Assembly (NCBI GenBank): GCA_009760855.2
Contig: WPIO01000018.1
Span: forward strand, 2,359,001-2,423,000
Reading direction: 5' to 3'
Length of the DNA stretch: 64,000 bases
Source: Cristatella mucedo
Lineage: Eukaryota; Bryozoa; Phylactolaemata; Cristatellidae
Part shown: positions 1-10,959 of the stretch, in pieces
Layout of the letters: each line of letters opens with the position of its first letter
How positions within the stretch are numbered: the stretch's first letter is position 1
Program-made: the position numbers and the translations under genes
The notes under the pieces: generated by a model
Databases searched by the model: none
What the model was told of the DNA's origin: nothing
The model's input: only the letters and a program-made list of their open reading frames with translations

Positions 1-727
1 GAGCAGCATTGGTATTGAACAAGAGCTTGGCAAAAGCTAAATGGAAGCAGCAGCCTTTGCGATGCACCGTCGCATGCATTTGAACTAGACAACCTAAAAG
101 TAATTTACATTTGTTTTTTAGTTAGTCTTTGTGTTAGCTAGTGCAGGTTATAAGAAAATATTTTTAATTATTATTCCCCACCATAAGAATTTTTAATGAC
201 GTAAGAAAATGCTGTTCTTTACTCGATCGCAAATCTATATCTGCCATGCCAGCTAACTAGAACTATATTATATCTATCCTAAAGAAGTGATTTTGGCATT
301 CAACCATGACTCCAGCTTGCACAGAAAATTGATGCATCGTGTACTGGAACAGCGTGGCACATTCATCTTTTTAAGTGACTTGGTGTCACAATGGAGGCTA
401 GCCTGCTAATCCGAACTAAGACTAGTGTTCAAGTCAAATGAGTACACAGATCTATGAAATCACAGATGTGAAAACGAGATTTAGATTGTGACTGATTCCA
501 AAAGTCGAGCAGTGCTGTTATCTAGCACATGGATAGCACCTGACATGTTCATAGCTATATATTGTCATCAAGTGTTGGTTAAGTTTTTAGGTCTTTTTTA
601 TAAACTGGAACAATGCCCCTATTTGATGCCTGAACTGCCTCCCTACAGAGCGAGTGTTGATTGTTGTTTAACCAGGCTTCACAATAAATTGTACAGTGTG
701 AGATTTTGTTTTGCTATTCCGGCAAAC
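1..727. other. No recognisable gene
   Basis: This lies downstream of sulfotransferase A on its strand, where a last exon would be expected. I found no RKGxxGDWKN-like coding segment. The longest open frame (488-826, plus) is antisense to exon 5 and has no family signature. Confidence 0.4.
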
Positions 728-3721
728 CTCTTTCATTTCTTCATAGAATATAACCAGAACCTCGCGCCGATTACCAGCCTCCTGATAGCTCTTGAAGTGC
801 TACGACCAGAGGCCGAACGGATCTGAAATAAAGAAAATGACAATATAATAACATAGCAGTCTGCTGGAAATCTATCACTAACTAGGAAATGACCAGATAC
901 TCACTCCGTCCTTGCAAGTATGACTCAAAGAACAAATCCCATGGCACCAGAGAGTTTGACAACATCATCTGACCTGCTTGTAATTGATGCCAAGCACTGA
1001 CAGCCATATCACGGGGATCTCTGTATACGTAGATCATCTAATGAAAGTAATGTGACCATGATGTTGAAAACATGCTGTTTTGTAGACAAATAAGCAATTT
1101 CAATGCCAACCGGTGAGGTGGGGAAATGGTAATCATTAAAAAGATTTTTTTTAGGAGTCAAACGAAAGGTTGATAATTCGCGATTGTGTGACAGCTTGAG
1201 AGGAGGCTTAACGAAACAGTAACAGAGATTTATATGTACTCCATAGACCCGCCTACCTTGGCTCGACCGTTCTGCACCTTCTGGGGTAACATATTGAACA
1301 GCAAGTGAGTTCCAATCACTCGTGGCGATGGTAACTGTGAGAGCTTCTCCAAAGTTGGAGCTCCAAGTTTGCGACCTCCAAGTCCCTAATTTGGAAAGTT
1401 ACACATGCAAATTATCCTATGATCATGTCTTCACAAATGAGTGGCTAATGAATCGGATCTAAGCAAACATGGCATGCATTTAGTGCTTCACATGTACCTG
1501 CATGGAAAATTCTTCCGGGGGCTCAATTTCGTATGCGACTTCCCCAATGTCACACTTAGCTGCTTTCTCCAGGTCACCATCGTGAATAACCTTTACAGCA
1601 ATATCGTATGCCCAGTGATTCCCTATAAATGTTGACAAAATGAGATCAGAATTAATAAAACTCTCCGCGAGACAATGCAAAGAGGCAACTGGTGTTACTA
1701 AAGTCGACCTTATTAATACTTAGGTCGGTTGCAAACAAGTATTGCTAATGTCGTAGCGACTGAATAAGCAGTTGGTAGTAATGCGTCTTACTGTTAAAAC
1801 TTTACGAAATCACTTTTAAAACTCGGTTTTATTTCTCGAAGATTAGTCTTCTATTGGTAAACCAACTTGCAAATCCTTGCTCTTTTATTTGGCTTCCAGT
1901 TTTCGCACTTATATTCAAAAAGCGTGCGTATTAGAAAATGTTGCTATGCTCATAGGGCAGGTATCTTCACTGATTTAATAGCTTGTTGGTTTGCAGCAGA
2001 AGAGCCTTATCGACTGCCATCACCTCTAGCGGTTGGTTATATAGGATCGCCCAACTGCAGGATTCGTACCCACGACCTCGTTTGCCGAGAGCAAGTTCCT
2101 TACCTCCTGGGCTAATATGGCCCAGTACAATTCAGCCTCTCGGTTTTGTGACAAAAAAGACATTTCATTATTGTAAGTATGTATTGTATTCCTTCATAAC
2201 TATTAAGTGCATCCATAAGTGCTTGGGCCTTAGAAGCAGAGCACATGGCCACCAGTAGAAAAAACGTAGCTTTTGAAACTAGGTCAGTGGTTACCTTGAA
2301 AGTGGACGATTTTCTCAGTAAAAAAAGCTATAGGATTTAAATGTTGTTATCAGCATATATTCATTGGAGTTATGAGATGCAGCACTACTAACCCTCACCA
2401 AACAGGGATTAAATGCAAAGTAAAAAGCAGAAAGCGAGCTAATAGACAACTAAGTCGGATGAAGCCATGCATTTTTAATGGTCTCAGGAACGGTCTCTGG
2501 AATTATAGCCCTAAGCGTTAGACCAAAGAAACTCTCCAAGCGATTACTGCGTTCAGCTCATCTGCTCCTAGATGCCTGGGATCTAGCAGTAATTTGTAAA
2601 TGTCGCCACCTTTCCACTTTCATTGAGCACAATTACAGTTTCATAGGGATAACTTTAAAGTTCTTATGTCGTTTCGCTTGTAATCATGTGGGCACTGCCT
2701 ATATTAAGTCATACTAGATATAGATATATATAATAATAGTCATGACTTCTTTATCACAAGCACGGCTCAATTAATAAAATTGCACAGGCAATAGCTCAGA
2801 CATGTAACCATTGAAATTGTTCAGTTCATTTCAGACCATTAGACGTTTCAGACATGTTTTTAAGAAGGCCGTTCTACTGTCAGCTTGTAGTGAACTCCAA
2901 GTGGCAGGAAATAAGATGAATGCCAGCAAAATTCTAGCGACTTAAGGTTCACTAAATATCAAGGTTTTGGGTGGTTCCTAAAGAAAATGTTCCGTCCTGT
3001 GCGGTCTGGTTATTGCTGCAGTTATATACAGTGAAAACTAGTGTAAATCTATGGGCAAGCAGCTTTGTGGGTTCCTGCCATGCTGCTGCATGTCTAGCCA
3101 GCCTGGATTTTCCGTTCGACTTTTAAAGCTTGCTCTCTCAATACCTACATAATCTTTCTGACGTCTGAAAGGAGTCCACGTCCGAGAGCTGCACGGTCCC
3201 AGCATGTCAGCCGACTGGGGTGAAGCAACTACCTGCATGTGTGTATTTTGACGTAACATCTGTAGCAGCACAGCTAGCAGCTCTGATTAATGCCACCACG
3301 GCTTCCATGGACGAGTTATTTCGTTATGGGAGCCTTGCGAATTGGGGTTCGGGCAAATCTGTCAGCATTGCCTGCGTGCCTGATGCCACCTGGGCTAACA
3401 GACCGGGGTTCGGGAGAGTTGAGCCTAAAACGAACCTCTGCAGCTCTGAGCGATGCAGAGAGTGCATCGGCTAAGTTCTAACTAGGCATGCCTTCGGCTG
3501 AGTAACTGTGGTCTACGTGTCTCACCTGCATTCGGGTAAGTGCAGATAATCACGTCGTCATCTCGAACGTCGTCGTAGCCCTGTACGGCTCGAACCCTGT
3601 GCTCAGGAGTGAGCAGTCCATCGAACACTGTGCCTCGGTACTCATAAGCCAATTTCCAAAAAGAAAGCTCTCCTTGCTGCTGCTGCTGCTCCATTGCTGT
3701 AGAGTTGGGCCTCTGTGGCAT
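728..3721 (-). CDS. Cytosolic sulfotransferase gene A, five exons seen, TAG in exon 5
   Basis: Members of this family transfer sulfate from PAPS to small hydroxyl or amine substrates in the cytosol. Exons, in transcript order, are 3526-3721, 1498-1622, 1257-1385, 905-1037 and 728-822, all with GT/AG borders and compatible phases. Exon 1 (start at 3721, or in-frame ATG at 3694) has FWKLAYEYRG and ends in TYPNAG. Exon 2 continues NHWAYDIA, together forming the 5'-phosphosulfate loop. Exon 3 has PSPRVIGTHLLFNMLP, a family hallmark. Exon 4 has YVYRDPRDMAVSAWH, the 3'-phosphate binding segment. Exon 5 has HFKSYQEAGNRREVLV and FYEEMKE. Oddities: the loop carries Asn where the family normally has Lys, and TAG (800-802) interrupts exon 5 just before HFKSYQ. 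No final exon (RKGxxGDWKN region) was found downstream. It may be a pseudogene; the substrate cannot be told. Confidence 0.8.
1965..2122 (-). mobile_element. tRNA-derived SINE, family A, minus strand
   Basis: Read on the minus strand it carries a B-box-like stretch (GGTACGAATCCTGCAG) preceded by GAGGTCGTG. This is followed by a body resembling the copies at 4512, 10254 and 49716 (GGTGATGGC, then AAGGCTCTTCTG). Its head differs from the other copies. Confidence rests on the conserved B box and body. Confidence 0.65.
2130..3520. other. Intron 1 of sulfotransferase A, no coding signal
   Basis: This stretch falls inside the long first intron inferred for sulfotransferase A, between exon 2 (ending 1622) and exon 1 (starting 3526). 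Open frames here are short and have no family signature. I see no clear repeat. Confidence 0.4.
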
Positions 3722-3729
3722 GTCTGCCT

Positions 3730-4384
3730 TGCAGCTGCCAAGTTAAATAGCTTTACGGGTGCCTGGGTTTTTTTAAAAGTGCTGCACACAGCCCATTCAT
3801 CTTATCGGTAGACCCTTGTGTATGGCTGAGAATGCTTTGTGTTATCTTCTGGGAGACTGAGCAAACAACGAAGGCCTAGCCCAGGGCATGGAATTAGGAC
3901 GAGCTAGGCTAGATGGGGTAAGAATGAGGATGCCTGATCCTGTGGGTACGAACAGCCTGTGCACTGCCAAAGCGATCAGCTCAATTCCAAGAGCTGTAAG
4001 TACAGATAGCCATGCCCTGTGCTGGCAAGCTGTGCTTAGTTGCTTGCAGCCAGCAGCAGCTGCTAAATTCCAACAGGGGTCACATGACCCTCATCAAAGA
4101 AGCTCTTTAGACGTCTCCAATCAGTCGTCAGTCATCTGCAACAGCCCTAAGATGCCCTAGTCCCGGATGAGGAATTTCTCCAGGCCGGTGTAGACAGGTC
4201 AAGAATGAAGACAATTTAGTGAACCTGGGTGTGGAATGATCATGGCTCCATTTACGGCGTTTTCAGAAGGACTGTGTCCAATGCTGTCTACCTGAGCCTC
4301 TTTGCTAGCTGCCAGCTCGGGCTGTTGAATCAGCCGAGTCAGGGGTACCGGTAGCCACGGCACACACTTTCCAGCTGCCCTGGG
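3730..4384. other. Upstream of sulfotransferase A, no coding signal
   Basis: This region lies 5' of the first recognised exon and could contain its promoter, but no motif stands out. Short open frames here have no recognisable domains. Confidence 0.3.
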
Positions 4385-4802
4385 CTGCTAAGCCCATGCT
4401 ACTCACTAAACTAACTGCTCTTCTGAGTCAGCTATGCTCACCACTTTCTCTCTGCTTCGTGAGATGGAGTCTGTTAGCTACCGAGTACCTACTGAATACC
4501 TCTTTGGTTCGGTGAGCCGTGATGGTGCACTAGGTAAGGTGGTTGACTTTCAAGACCTTGGACTCGTGGTCGTGGGTTCATATCCAGCCGTAGGTGACTC
4601 TTTACTGCAGCTACAAGCGGTAGTGATAGCCGTAAAGGTTTTTCAGTCACTATACGAAAGTGGCTATTAAATCAGCTAGTGTTTCCTTCTAGGCTGTGAG
4701 TTAGCTATACAAATATCTCCTGCACAATCACCCACACAGTCTGCATGACTTTGTAGAGTTACAGACGGAGATACTAAGACAATTCTAAAAAGCTAATATA
4801 TT
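4385..4802 (+). mobile_element. LINE family 2, 3' end, split by a SINE
   Basis: Coding residue signature TTFSLLREMESVSYRV matches the C-terminal end seen at 55,540-55,610 (SLLRETKSVGYQMRTES). The 3' UTR (CTCCTGCAC..ACCCACACAGTCT..GGAGATAC) resumes after position 4683. The intervening 4512-4682 is a SINE, so the LINE is older than the SINE. Confidence 0.65.
4512..4682 (+). mobile_element. tRNA-derived SINE, family A
   Basis: The head GTGATGGTGCACTAGGTAAGG acts as a tRNA-like A region. The B-box-like GTCGTGGGTTCATATCC lies about 40 bp on. The body CAAGCGGTAGTGATAGCC..AAGG is shared with copies at 10254 and 49716. It sits inside a LINE 3' end. Confidence 0.75.
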
Positions 4803-5164
4803 TATCGTTCGGCCCTAGAGGGTAATGAAAAGACGTATCTATGGAAACCTAAGTGGTTATCGCTTTGGGCTGTTGGGTCTCCCATGCCGGTGGTGGTTTT
4901 TAATTTGCCAGCGGCTAGTATTCTGCATGTCTACTATAATCGTGCGTACCTACTATTGCTTCGCTATCTCAAATGCATTTAAGTTATCTCAAATGCATTC
5001 CTACATGTTACTGTTGTTGCTAAGATACGTGAATGATACATTGACAAAATAATGGGGCCCGAAGCCCTAGTGGACGCTGCTCGTCAGGCTGGAACTTGGA
5101 GCTGAGAACCGGCTCGTTTGGTATTACGAACTATGTCTTGAACATCTCAGCCCACTCTGCCACA

Positions 5165-5440
5165 TACATCACTGTGAATATATCTAACTTAGTGATCATG
5201 TAATGAATTATAATGCATCTCCGTCTGTAACATTACAAAGTCATAAAGACTAAGTGGGTTTGAGGCTGGAGAGTTTTGTATAGCCCACTCGCAGCCTAAG
5301 CGGCTTTCGGAACGCATTCGGTAGCCAACAGAATTCATCGCATGCAACAAACAGAAAGTGGAAGCTTAGCAGAGTCAGGAGAGCAGTTAAGGCAGTGAGT
5401 AGCATGGAAGTAGCAGCTCAGAATGGCTGAAAAGAAAGAG
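5165..5440 (-). mobile_element. LINE family 2, 3' end, minus strand
   Basis: On the minus strand this reads as the same C-terminal coding and 3' UTR segment seen at 55,500-55,700 (CTGCTCTCCTGACTCTGC, GAATGCGTTCCGAAAGCCGC, GGAGATGC). It is embedded in LINE copy 1. Confidence 0.6.
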
Positions 5441-6138
5441 CCGTTGTAGGCAGCAGGAGAGTCATTTTCAGACATGGTAGAACTGTGGTGGCCCCACTTA
5501 ACGCTTATCTCTGGAATCCTAGCTCAAGGTGCAATAAACCTTTACTGATGAGCGACCTTATTTCTGAAAAACATCTCAACATGCTGGCCTCAACTGAAAC
5601 TTTGCTAAAACCGGTAAACATCCCGAAATTCGACATGCTACTCTGGCTGGTTTCTCATTCTTTCACACCCCTGACGTCAACCCAAATAGGAGGTGGAGTG
5701 GCTATTATAATGCGCTCGACATTCAACTTCGAGCTTTAGCAGAATTCTTGAACCAGTCTTTCTACTCTATAATGTTGATTTCACCAGACAGCAAATTACC
5801 GATCGTCGTAGTAATCAATTGCCCAATAGGTACCAAGTCCTACTTTATCTCAGATTTTTCAGATCTCATTCCGATCATTTGTGCAAGAAATTGATCCATC
5901 CGCCTTAAAGGTGATTTGAACGTTCATTTTGATTGACATACCTGAGGCCTTCAGCACTGAATGTCGTGCACTGACTAACTAATAGTCACTTGTGGCTCAG
6001 GTATATGCCCTTCTCGCATCCCGGGTCATACACTCGACCAAGTGTTTTTTTCAAAAGCACTTTTTTTACCAAAAATTGCTACCAAATGCTGCTTATCCGA
6101 CAGCATGAAGATCTCAGTCAGTCTGCAGTGTGTTCCCT

Positions 6139-6165
6139 TCTCCTCCTCCTCCTCCTCCTCCTCTA
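6139..6165 (+). repeat. Short (CTC)n microsatellite
   Basis: About eight to nine CTC units (TCCTCCTCCTCCTCCTCCTC) lie inside the endonuclease-domain remnant of LINE copy 1. They produce an open frame of serines on one strand and glutamates on the other. Confidence 0.85.
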
Positions 6166-8411
6166 AAGTCGCCAGTGAGTCGCAAAACCTCAACACCCTG
6201 GACAGCGAGGCTGTCCGTGTGAAAATATATGACTTGCCTCTGTTGCTCAATCCCTCTTCAGATTTATCATTTGTAGATTGTAACAACACGACACTAGCTG
6301 AAATGCTCAACGAGTTTGAACCTTGGACTAAGCCCGGACGGCCAATTGTATACCGCACAAATTAAACTAACTAGGTACACTAAGCGATGACTTAAAAAAC
6401 ATGCGAAATATCAGGACTGACTGTATATCGCCACGCTTACGAGGATTGCTGTAGATCATACACATCGTTCTAGCAAAGGCCGAGTACAAGTTGTATAAAA
6501 ACATGGTTGAATCATAGAAGCACAATCCAAAAATTATGATGTATACGATAAACCAACTCCTAAATCACTCCCAGGTTAGCTCCTTCCTTGATGATCCTTG
6601 TGATGATCTAGCCGATCGCTTCTCTCGATTCTTTGTGCAGAAGATAGACAAGATCAGGGAGTCCATCCATGCGATGACAACATCTTCACTATCATGATGT
6701 TCCCAGATTCCTGGCTGCACCTCAATATCTAAATTTAAGCAGGTCACTAGTGATCTAGTCCTGAATTTCGAATCCCAATAAAAGAAGACAACAAGTCATG
6801 TGGACCCTATTCCCATGTCCTGCTCCTAAGCTGCATTGATCTGCTGCTGTCATGCATAACTAGCATCATTAATATGTCATTAGCCTCAGGTCATATACCA
6901 CCACCTATAACAAAGGCTGCAGTATGGCCACTACTCAAGAAAGCAACACTAGACCAAAAGAATTTGAGCGACTACCGCTCTGTCTTCCTTCTACCATTCC
7001 TACCAAAGGCACCGGAACCAGTCGTGGCAGACCAGCTGAACTTGTAGATTGAACCTTCGAACCTAGCTAGTAAGTTCCACTCTGGTTTCAGCACTAATCG
7101 TTCCACAGAAAAGTATTACTTCGGGTGCACAACGAGCGACTCAGGAAAGCAGACAAGGGAAAGTATCTCTGCTTGTTTCGCTTGATCTTTAATCCACTTT
7201 TGATACTGTCGATCACCAAGTCCTTAAGCGCCTCTATCGCCTGGACCTCACTAGCTCTGCATGGCAATGGTTCCAATCGTATATCAGTGGGAGACGCCAG
7301 AATATTTACGCTAATAGATACAGAACATCCGATGGACCTCAGAAATATGTGGTACCTCAGGGCTCCGGGCTTGGTCACGTTGAATTCTCAATTTATACTC
7401 TTTCTCTTGCCGATTTGATTGCCAAGAGCGATTGACGCTTTTACTTTAATGCGGATGACAGACACTCAGTTGTACGATTGCTTTGATAACTTGCAGCCTT
7501 TGAGGATCTCAAATTCTCTCAACTCCCTGGCTTCGTGTATTGATCATATCCGCACGTGAACAGTAGCATTCGTTTTGAATTAATTGATGGTAGAAATAAC
7601 TTACTGGTTATGGGCAAATCTGTGTAATTCAAAAACAGGAAAGGCTAAAGCTCAAAATCGGCTCTGCCTGCAAATCTCTTATTGAATTTGCACAAAAAAA
7701 TGTCATTTTCTGAAGTTACCTTTTGTCTGCCGACTATCAGCTACATAAGTTTGCTCAAATTTGGCCTCGCTTAGACGTGGGTGCCACATTTAAGTTGGTC
7801 CATGCATTTTTCCAACATCCTGTATGGACCTCTGTAACTCTGTAACTTCTGTAACTGCTTCTTGGTCTTTCAGCATGTGCAATCCTGGGCTTAATGCTGG
7901 TGCAAAACCCTGCAGCTAGGTTTGTCTGTCGTTAGCATTGCAGTTGCCATACTACCACATTCTCGCCGACCGGCTGTCTTCTCACACTGGTTCCTAGTGA
8001 AGCAGCGAACCGACTGCAAGGTTATGTCGCTCACTGTGAGGTCCCTCGATTTTTGGCTCCAGCCTACCTGCCGGTTTATAGTTTGATTATATGCATGCCA
8101 GTATTGTTCTTCTAGCTACACTGGTGATGTTGGATTCACAGTGGCAGTTGGCCGGGGCACAGCTGTGGTCTGCTTATGATTAGTCTCTGGGGTCGGCCGG
8201 TTCACCACCATGGTCGAGGACTGGCACTTGTGGTGGAGCTAAAGCCACAGTGAGTCGTGCATCCCTCTGAAGGACTGTTGTGTATTGATCATTGCAAAGG
8301 CCAAGTCTAGCTTCACAACATTGTTGAATCACGGATACACAATCCAAAGACCCTGGTGTTGACGATTAACCGTCTCCTCAACCATTCCCAGGTTAGCTCC
8401 CTACCTAATGA

Positions 8412-8815
8412 TCCCCCATGTTCTGTATTAACAATAACTTAGCTATTGCAGTCCTCTACTTAAAATCTGTTTGCTACAGAAGCTATAGCATTGCCGGACC
8501 GAAACTGTGGAACTCACTTCCACAATTCTTAAGGAACGGCAGCAACATTCCTGCTGCCGACTTAAGCTTACCCTTGCCAGTCGACTCGAGCTGCTACTTC
8601 CAAGCTACTCACTACATCAACTGCTCTGCTGACTCTGAAATACTTCCCACTTACTATTTGTCGTAAGAGATTAAGTCGGTTAGCTACCGAATGCTTACAG
8701 AAACCGCTTAATCTGTTAGTGGGCTATACGATACTCTCCTGCATAACACCCACACAGTCTTCGTGGGTTTTTAAAGGTACAGACAGAGATACAAACTGTT
8801 ACGTTACATGACATC
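8412..8815 (+). mobile_element. LINE family 2, 3' end, nested in LINE copy 2
   Basis: It encodes GPKLWNSLPQFLRN, matching GPRLWNSLPQFLHN at 55,390. The family-2 3' UTR follows (CTCTCCTGCATAACACCCAC). The host LINE sequence stops at about 8412 and restarts at about 8815; a short ATCCC-like sequence is present on both sides. Confidence 0.7.
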
Positions 8816-10253
8816 CCAGTGATTCGTGTGATCTGATCGCTTCTCTAGCTTCTTTGTACTGAAGATAGACAAGATCATGGAGCCCATCCCGACGATGGAA
8901 GCATCCCCTGAAATGTTATACTACAATTCCTCACTGCATGGCAATGTCTACATTCAAGCAGATCATTAGCGACTTCTTCCAGTAGTTCATATCCCAATCA
9001 ATGTAGATAAATATGTCTTTGGACCCTTTTCTCACTGCCCTGCTTCCGTGAGGCAATGATCTGCTGCTGCCACTCACATATAACGTCATTAACATTTCAC
9101 CAGCCTCAGGTCACGTCCCGGCACCTCTGAAACAGGCTGTAATAAGGCCGCTACTCAAGAAAGCAAGACTAGAACAAGAGAACTTGAGCGACGGCCTCCA
9201 GGTCTCCACCCTATCATTCCCAGCAAAGACGCAGGAAGTAGTAGTGGCAGTCAATCTAAACTCATATATTTAAACTTCAAACATTTCTATTAGGTTCCAG
9301 TCAAGTCTTAGAGCTAATCCCTCCACAGAGACAGCATTGCTTCAGGTGTACAATGACTTAAGAATGCAGACCTGGTTGGAGTGTTTCTACTTGCTTTGCT
9401 TGTTCGTTCAGCAGATTTTCCTATTATCCAGCACCAAGACCTTCAGGGGCATTTTTCATCAAACCTGGGCTTTTCTGGAACTGCGTACACTGGTTCAGGT
9501 CCTTTCTCAGTTGGAGACTCCAGAGTATTGCTGTGAATGACCAAAGATCATCTGAGCAATCTTACACTTGAAGTACGTCAGGGCTCCGTGCTTGGTCCTG
9601 TTATTTTCACGACTCTTCCTCTTGTCGCTGTAATGGCAAAGTGCAATCCAGACTTTAACTTCTCTGTGGATGACTCTCAGTTGCATGTTTACATTGATCC
9701 CTGGCAGGCCTGCAGCAGGTCAAATTCTCCTGACTCCCTTGCTGCATGTATTGATAACATCTGCACATCGATAGCAGCAAATTTTCCTAAATTAAGTAAT
9801 AAAGCTAACTTACTAGTTACGGACAAGCATAGTGTTAATAAGAAATTGGAATGGGTAACGTTCCAAATCGGCTCAGCCAGCATATGTTCTGATAAATCTT
9901 CACGAAAACTAGTTGCCATTTTCCAAAGTTACCCTTATTTAGATGACTTCGTCAGCTCCACGATCATGTCTGCCTATATTCAGCTACATAACATTGCTAA
10001 AATTTGGGCTCGTTTAGACAGGGATATCACATCTAAGTTGGTTCCTAAATTTTTTCCACATCCCGTCTTGACTTATGCAAGTCACTGCTTGCTGGTCTAC
10101 CGGCCTGTGCGATCAGGCACTTGCAATTGGTGCATAACTGGAGCTAGGCTTGTCTGTTATGAGCATTGCAGTTGCCATGTCACACCACTTTTCGCCGACC
10201 TGCACTGGATCCCACTCAAGCAAAGCATCGACTTCAAGGTTTTCTCTGTTACT

Positions 10254-10430
10254 TGAGCCGTAATGGCTCACTAGGTAAGGCGGTTGCTTTTCACGATCTC
10301 GGCCCCGAGGTCGTGGGTTCGAATCCTGCAGTGGGCGACCCTTTATCGCTACTGCAAGCGGTGGTGATAGCCATGAAGGCTCTTCTGTCGCTATACAAAA
10401 AGAGGCTGTTTAATCAGCTAGTATTTATTT
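10254..10430 (+). mobile_element. tRNA-derived SINE, family A, nested in LINE copy 2
   Basis: The head GAGCCGTAATGGCTCACTAG, B box GTCGTGGGTTCGAATCCTGC and body CAAGCGGTGGTGATAGCC define the best-preserved copy in the window. It ends in an ATTTATTTTTATTT-rich tail. LINE coding sequence is continuous across it. Confidence 0.85.
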
Positions 10431-10959
10431 TTATTTATTTACGTCCCTTCATTCTTTGGCTGAAACCTAAATATCAGACTTACAGACTTACCAAGCTTAG
10501 CATCGTACCAACTGCTTTTCAGTATTTAACTGCTTAACTCGCACAATCCCTAAATCCTTTTGAGGCCGTGCTTATAGTTCCCAAAGCCGGGAACTCACTT
10601 CCGACTTGCAGCGCGACATGCTTGACTTGACCACATTTAAAATTTAACTAAAAACGCACCTATTTATCTAAGCATTGAGTGACTCCCATTGATTCGACGT
10701 TTATTGCTTTATACAAGCTGTAACTGTGCATGCTGCTACTAACCATAATTGCATTCTGACTCTGTGCATATCATCCCTAAGAATGCTATTCCTGCTGTTT
10801 AATGAGAGTGCTACCACTAACAAGTAATCGTGATACCTGTGTAGCAAACCTAAAGGGCCTAGATAGAGCTTGAGTTCTCTAAGGGCATTTTATTATGTGT
10901 TCGGACTTATTTTATTAATACAATTTTCAATTGGAACGCTACGAAAGGATACATTTTAT

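Larger units (their letters stand above)
5080..8090 (+). mobile_element. Decayed CR1/L2-like LINE, copy 1
   Basis: The 5' part (GAGCTGAGAACCGGCT, 5099-5115) recurs at 16,670. An apurinic endonuclease-like start near 5490 (LNAYLWNPSSRC) matches the EN starts at 16,800 and 63,020. The EN/RT linker (CAGGTTAGCTCCTTCCTTGATGATC, from about 6570) recurs at 8,390 and 58,520. RT remnants are spread over 6,900-8,050 (TATCGCCTGGACCTCACTAG; degenerate DD box near 7,450). Frames are broken throughout, and a minus-strand LINE-2 fragment at 5165-5440 interrupts it. Confidence 0.65.

Noticed and set aside
6026-6365. Pair of overlapping open frames on both strands as genes
   Set aside because: They arise from a CTC microsatellite within the endonuclease remnant of a LINE.
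10254-10330. Functional tRNA gene at the SINE-A head
   Set aside because: The B box is good, but no cloverleaf with paired acceptor stem could be drawn and the segment continues into the SINE body.
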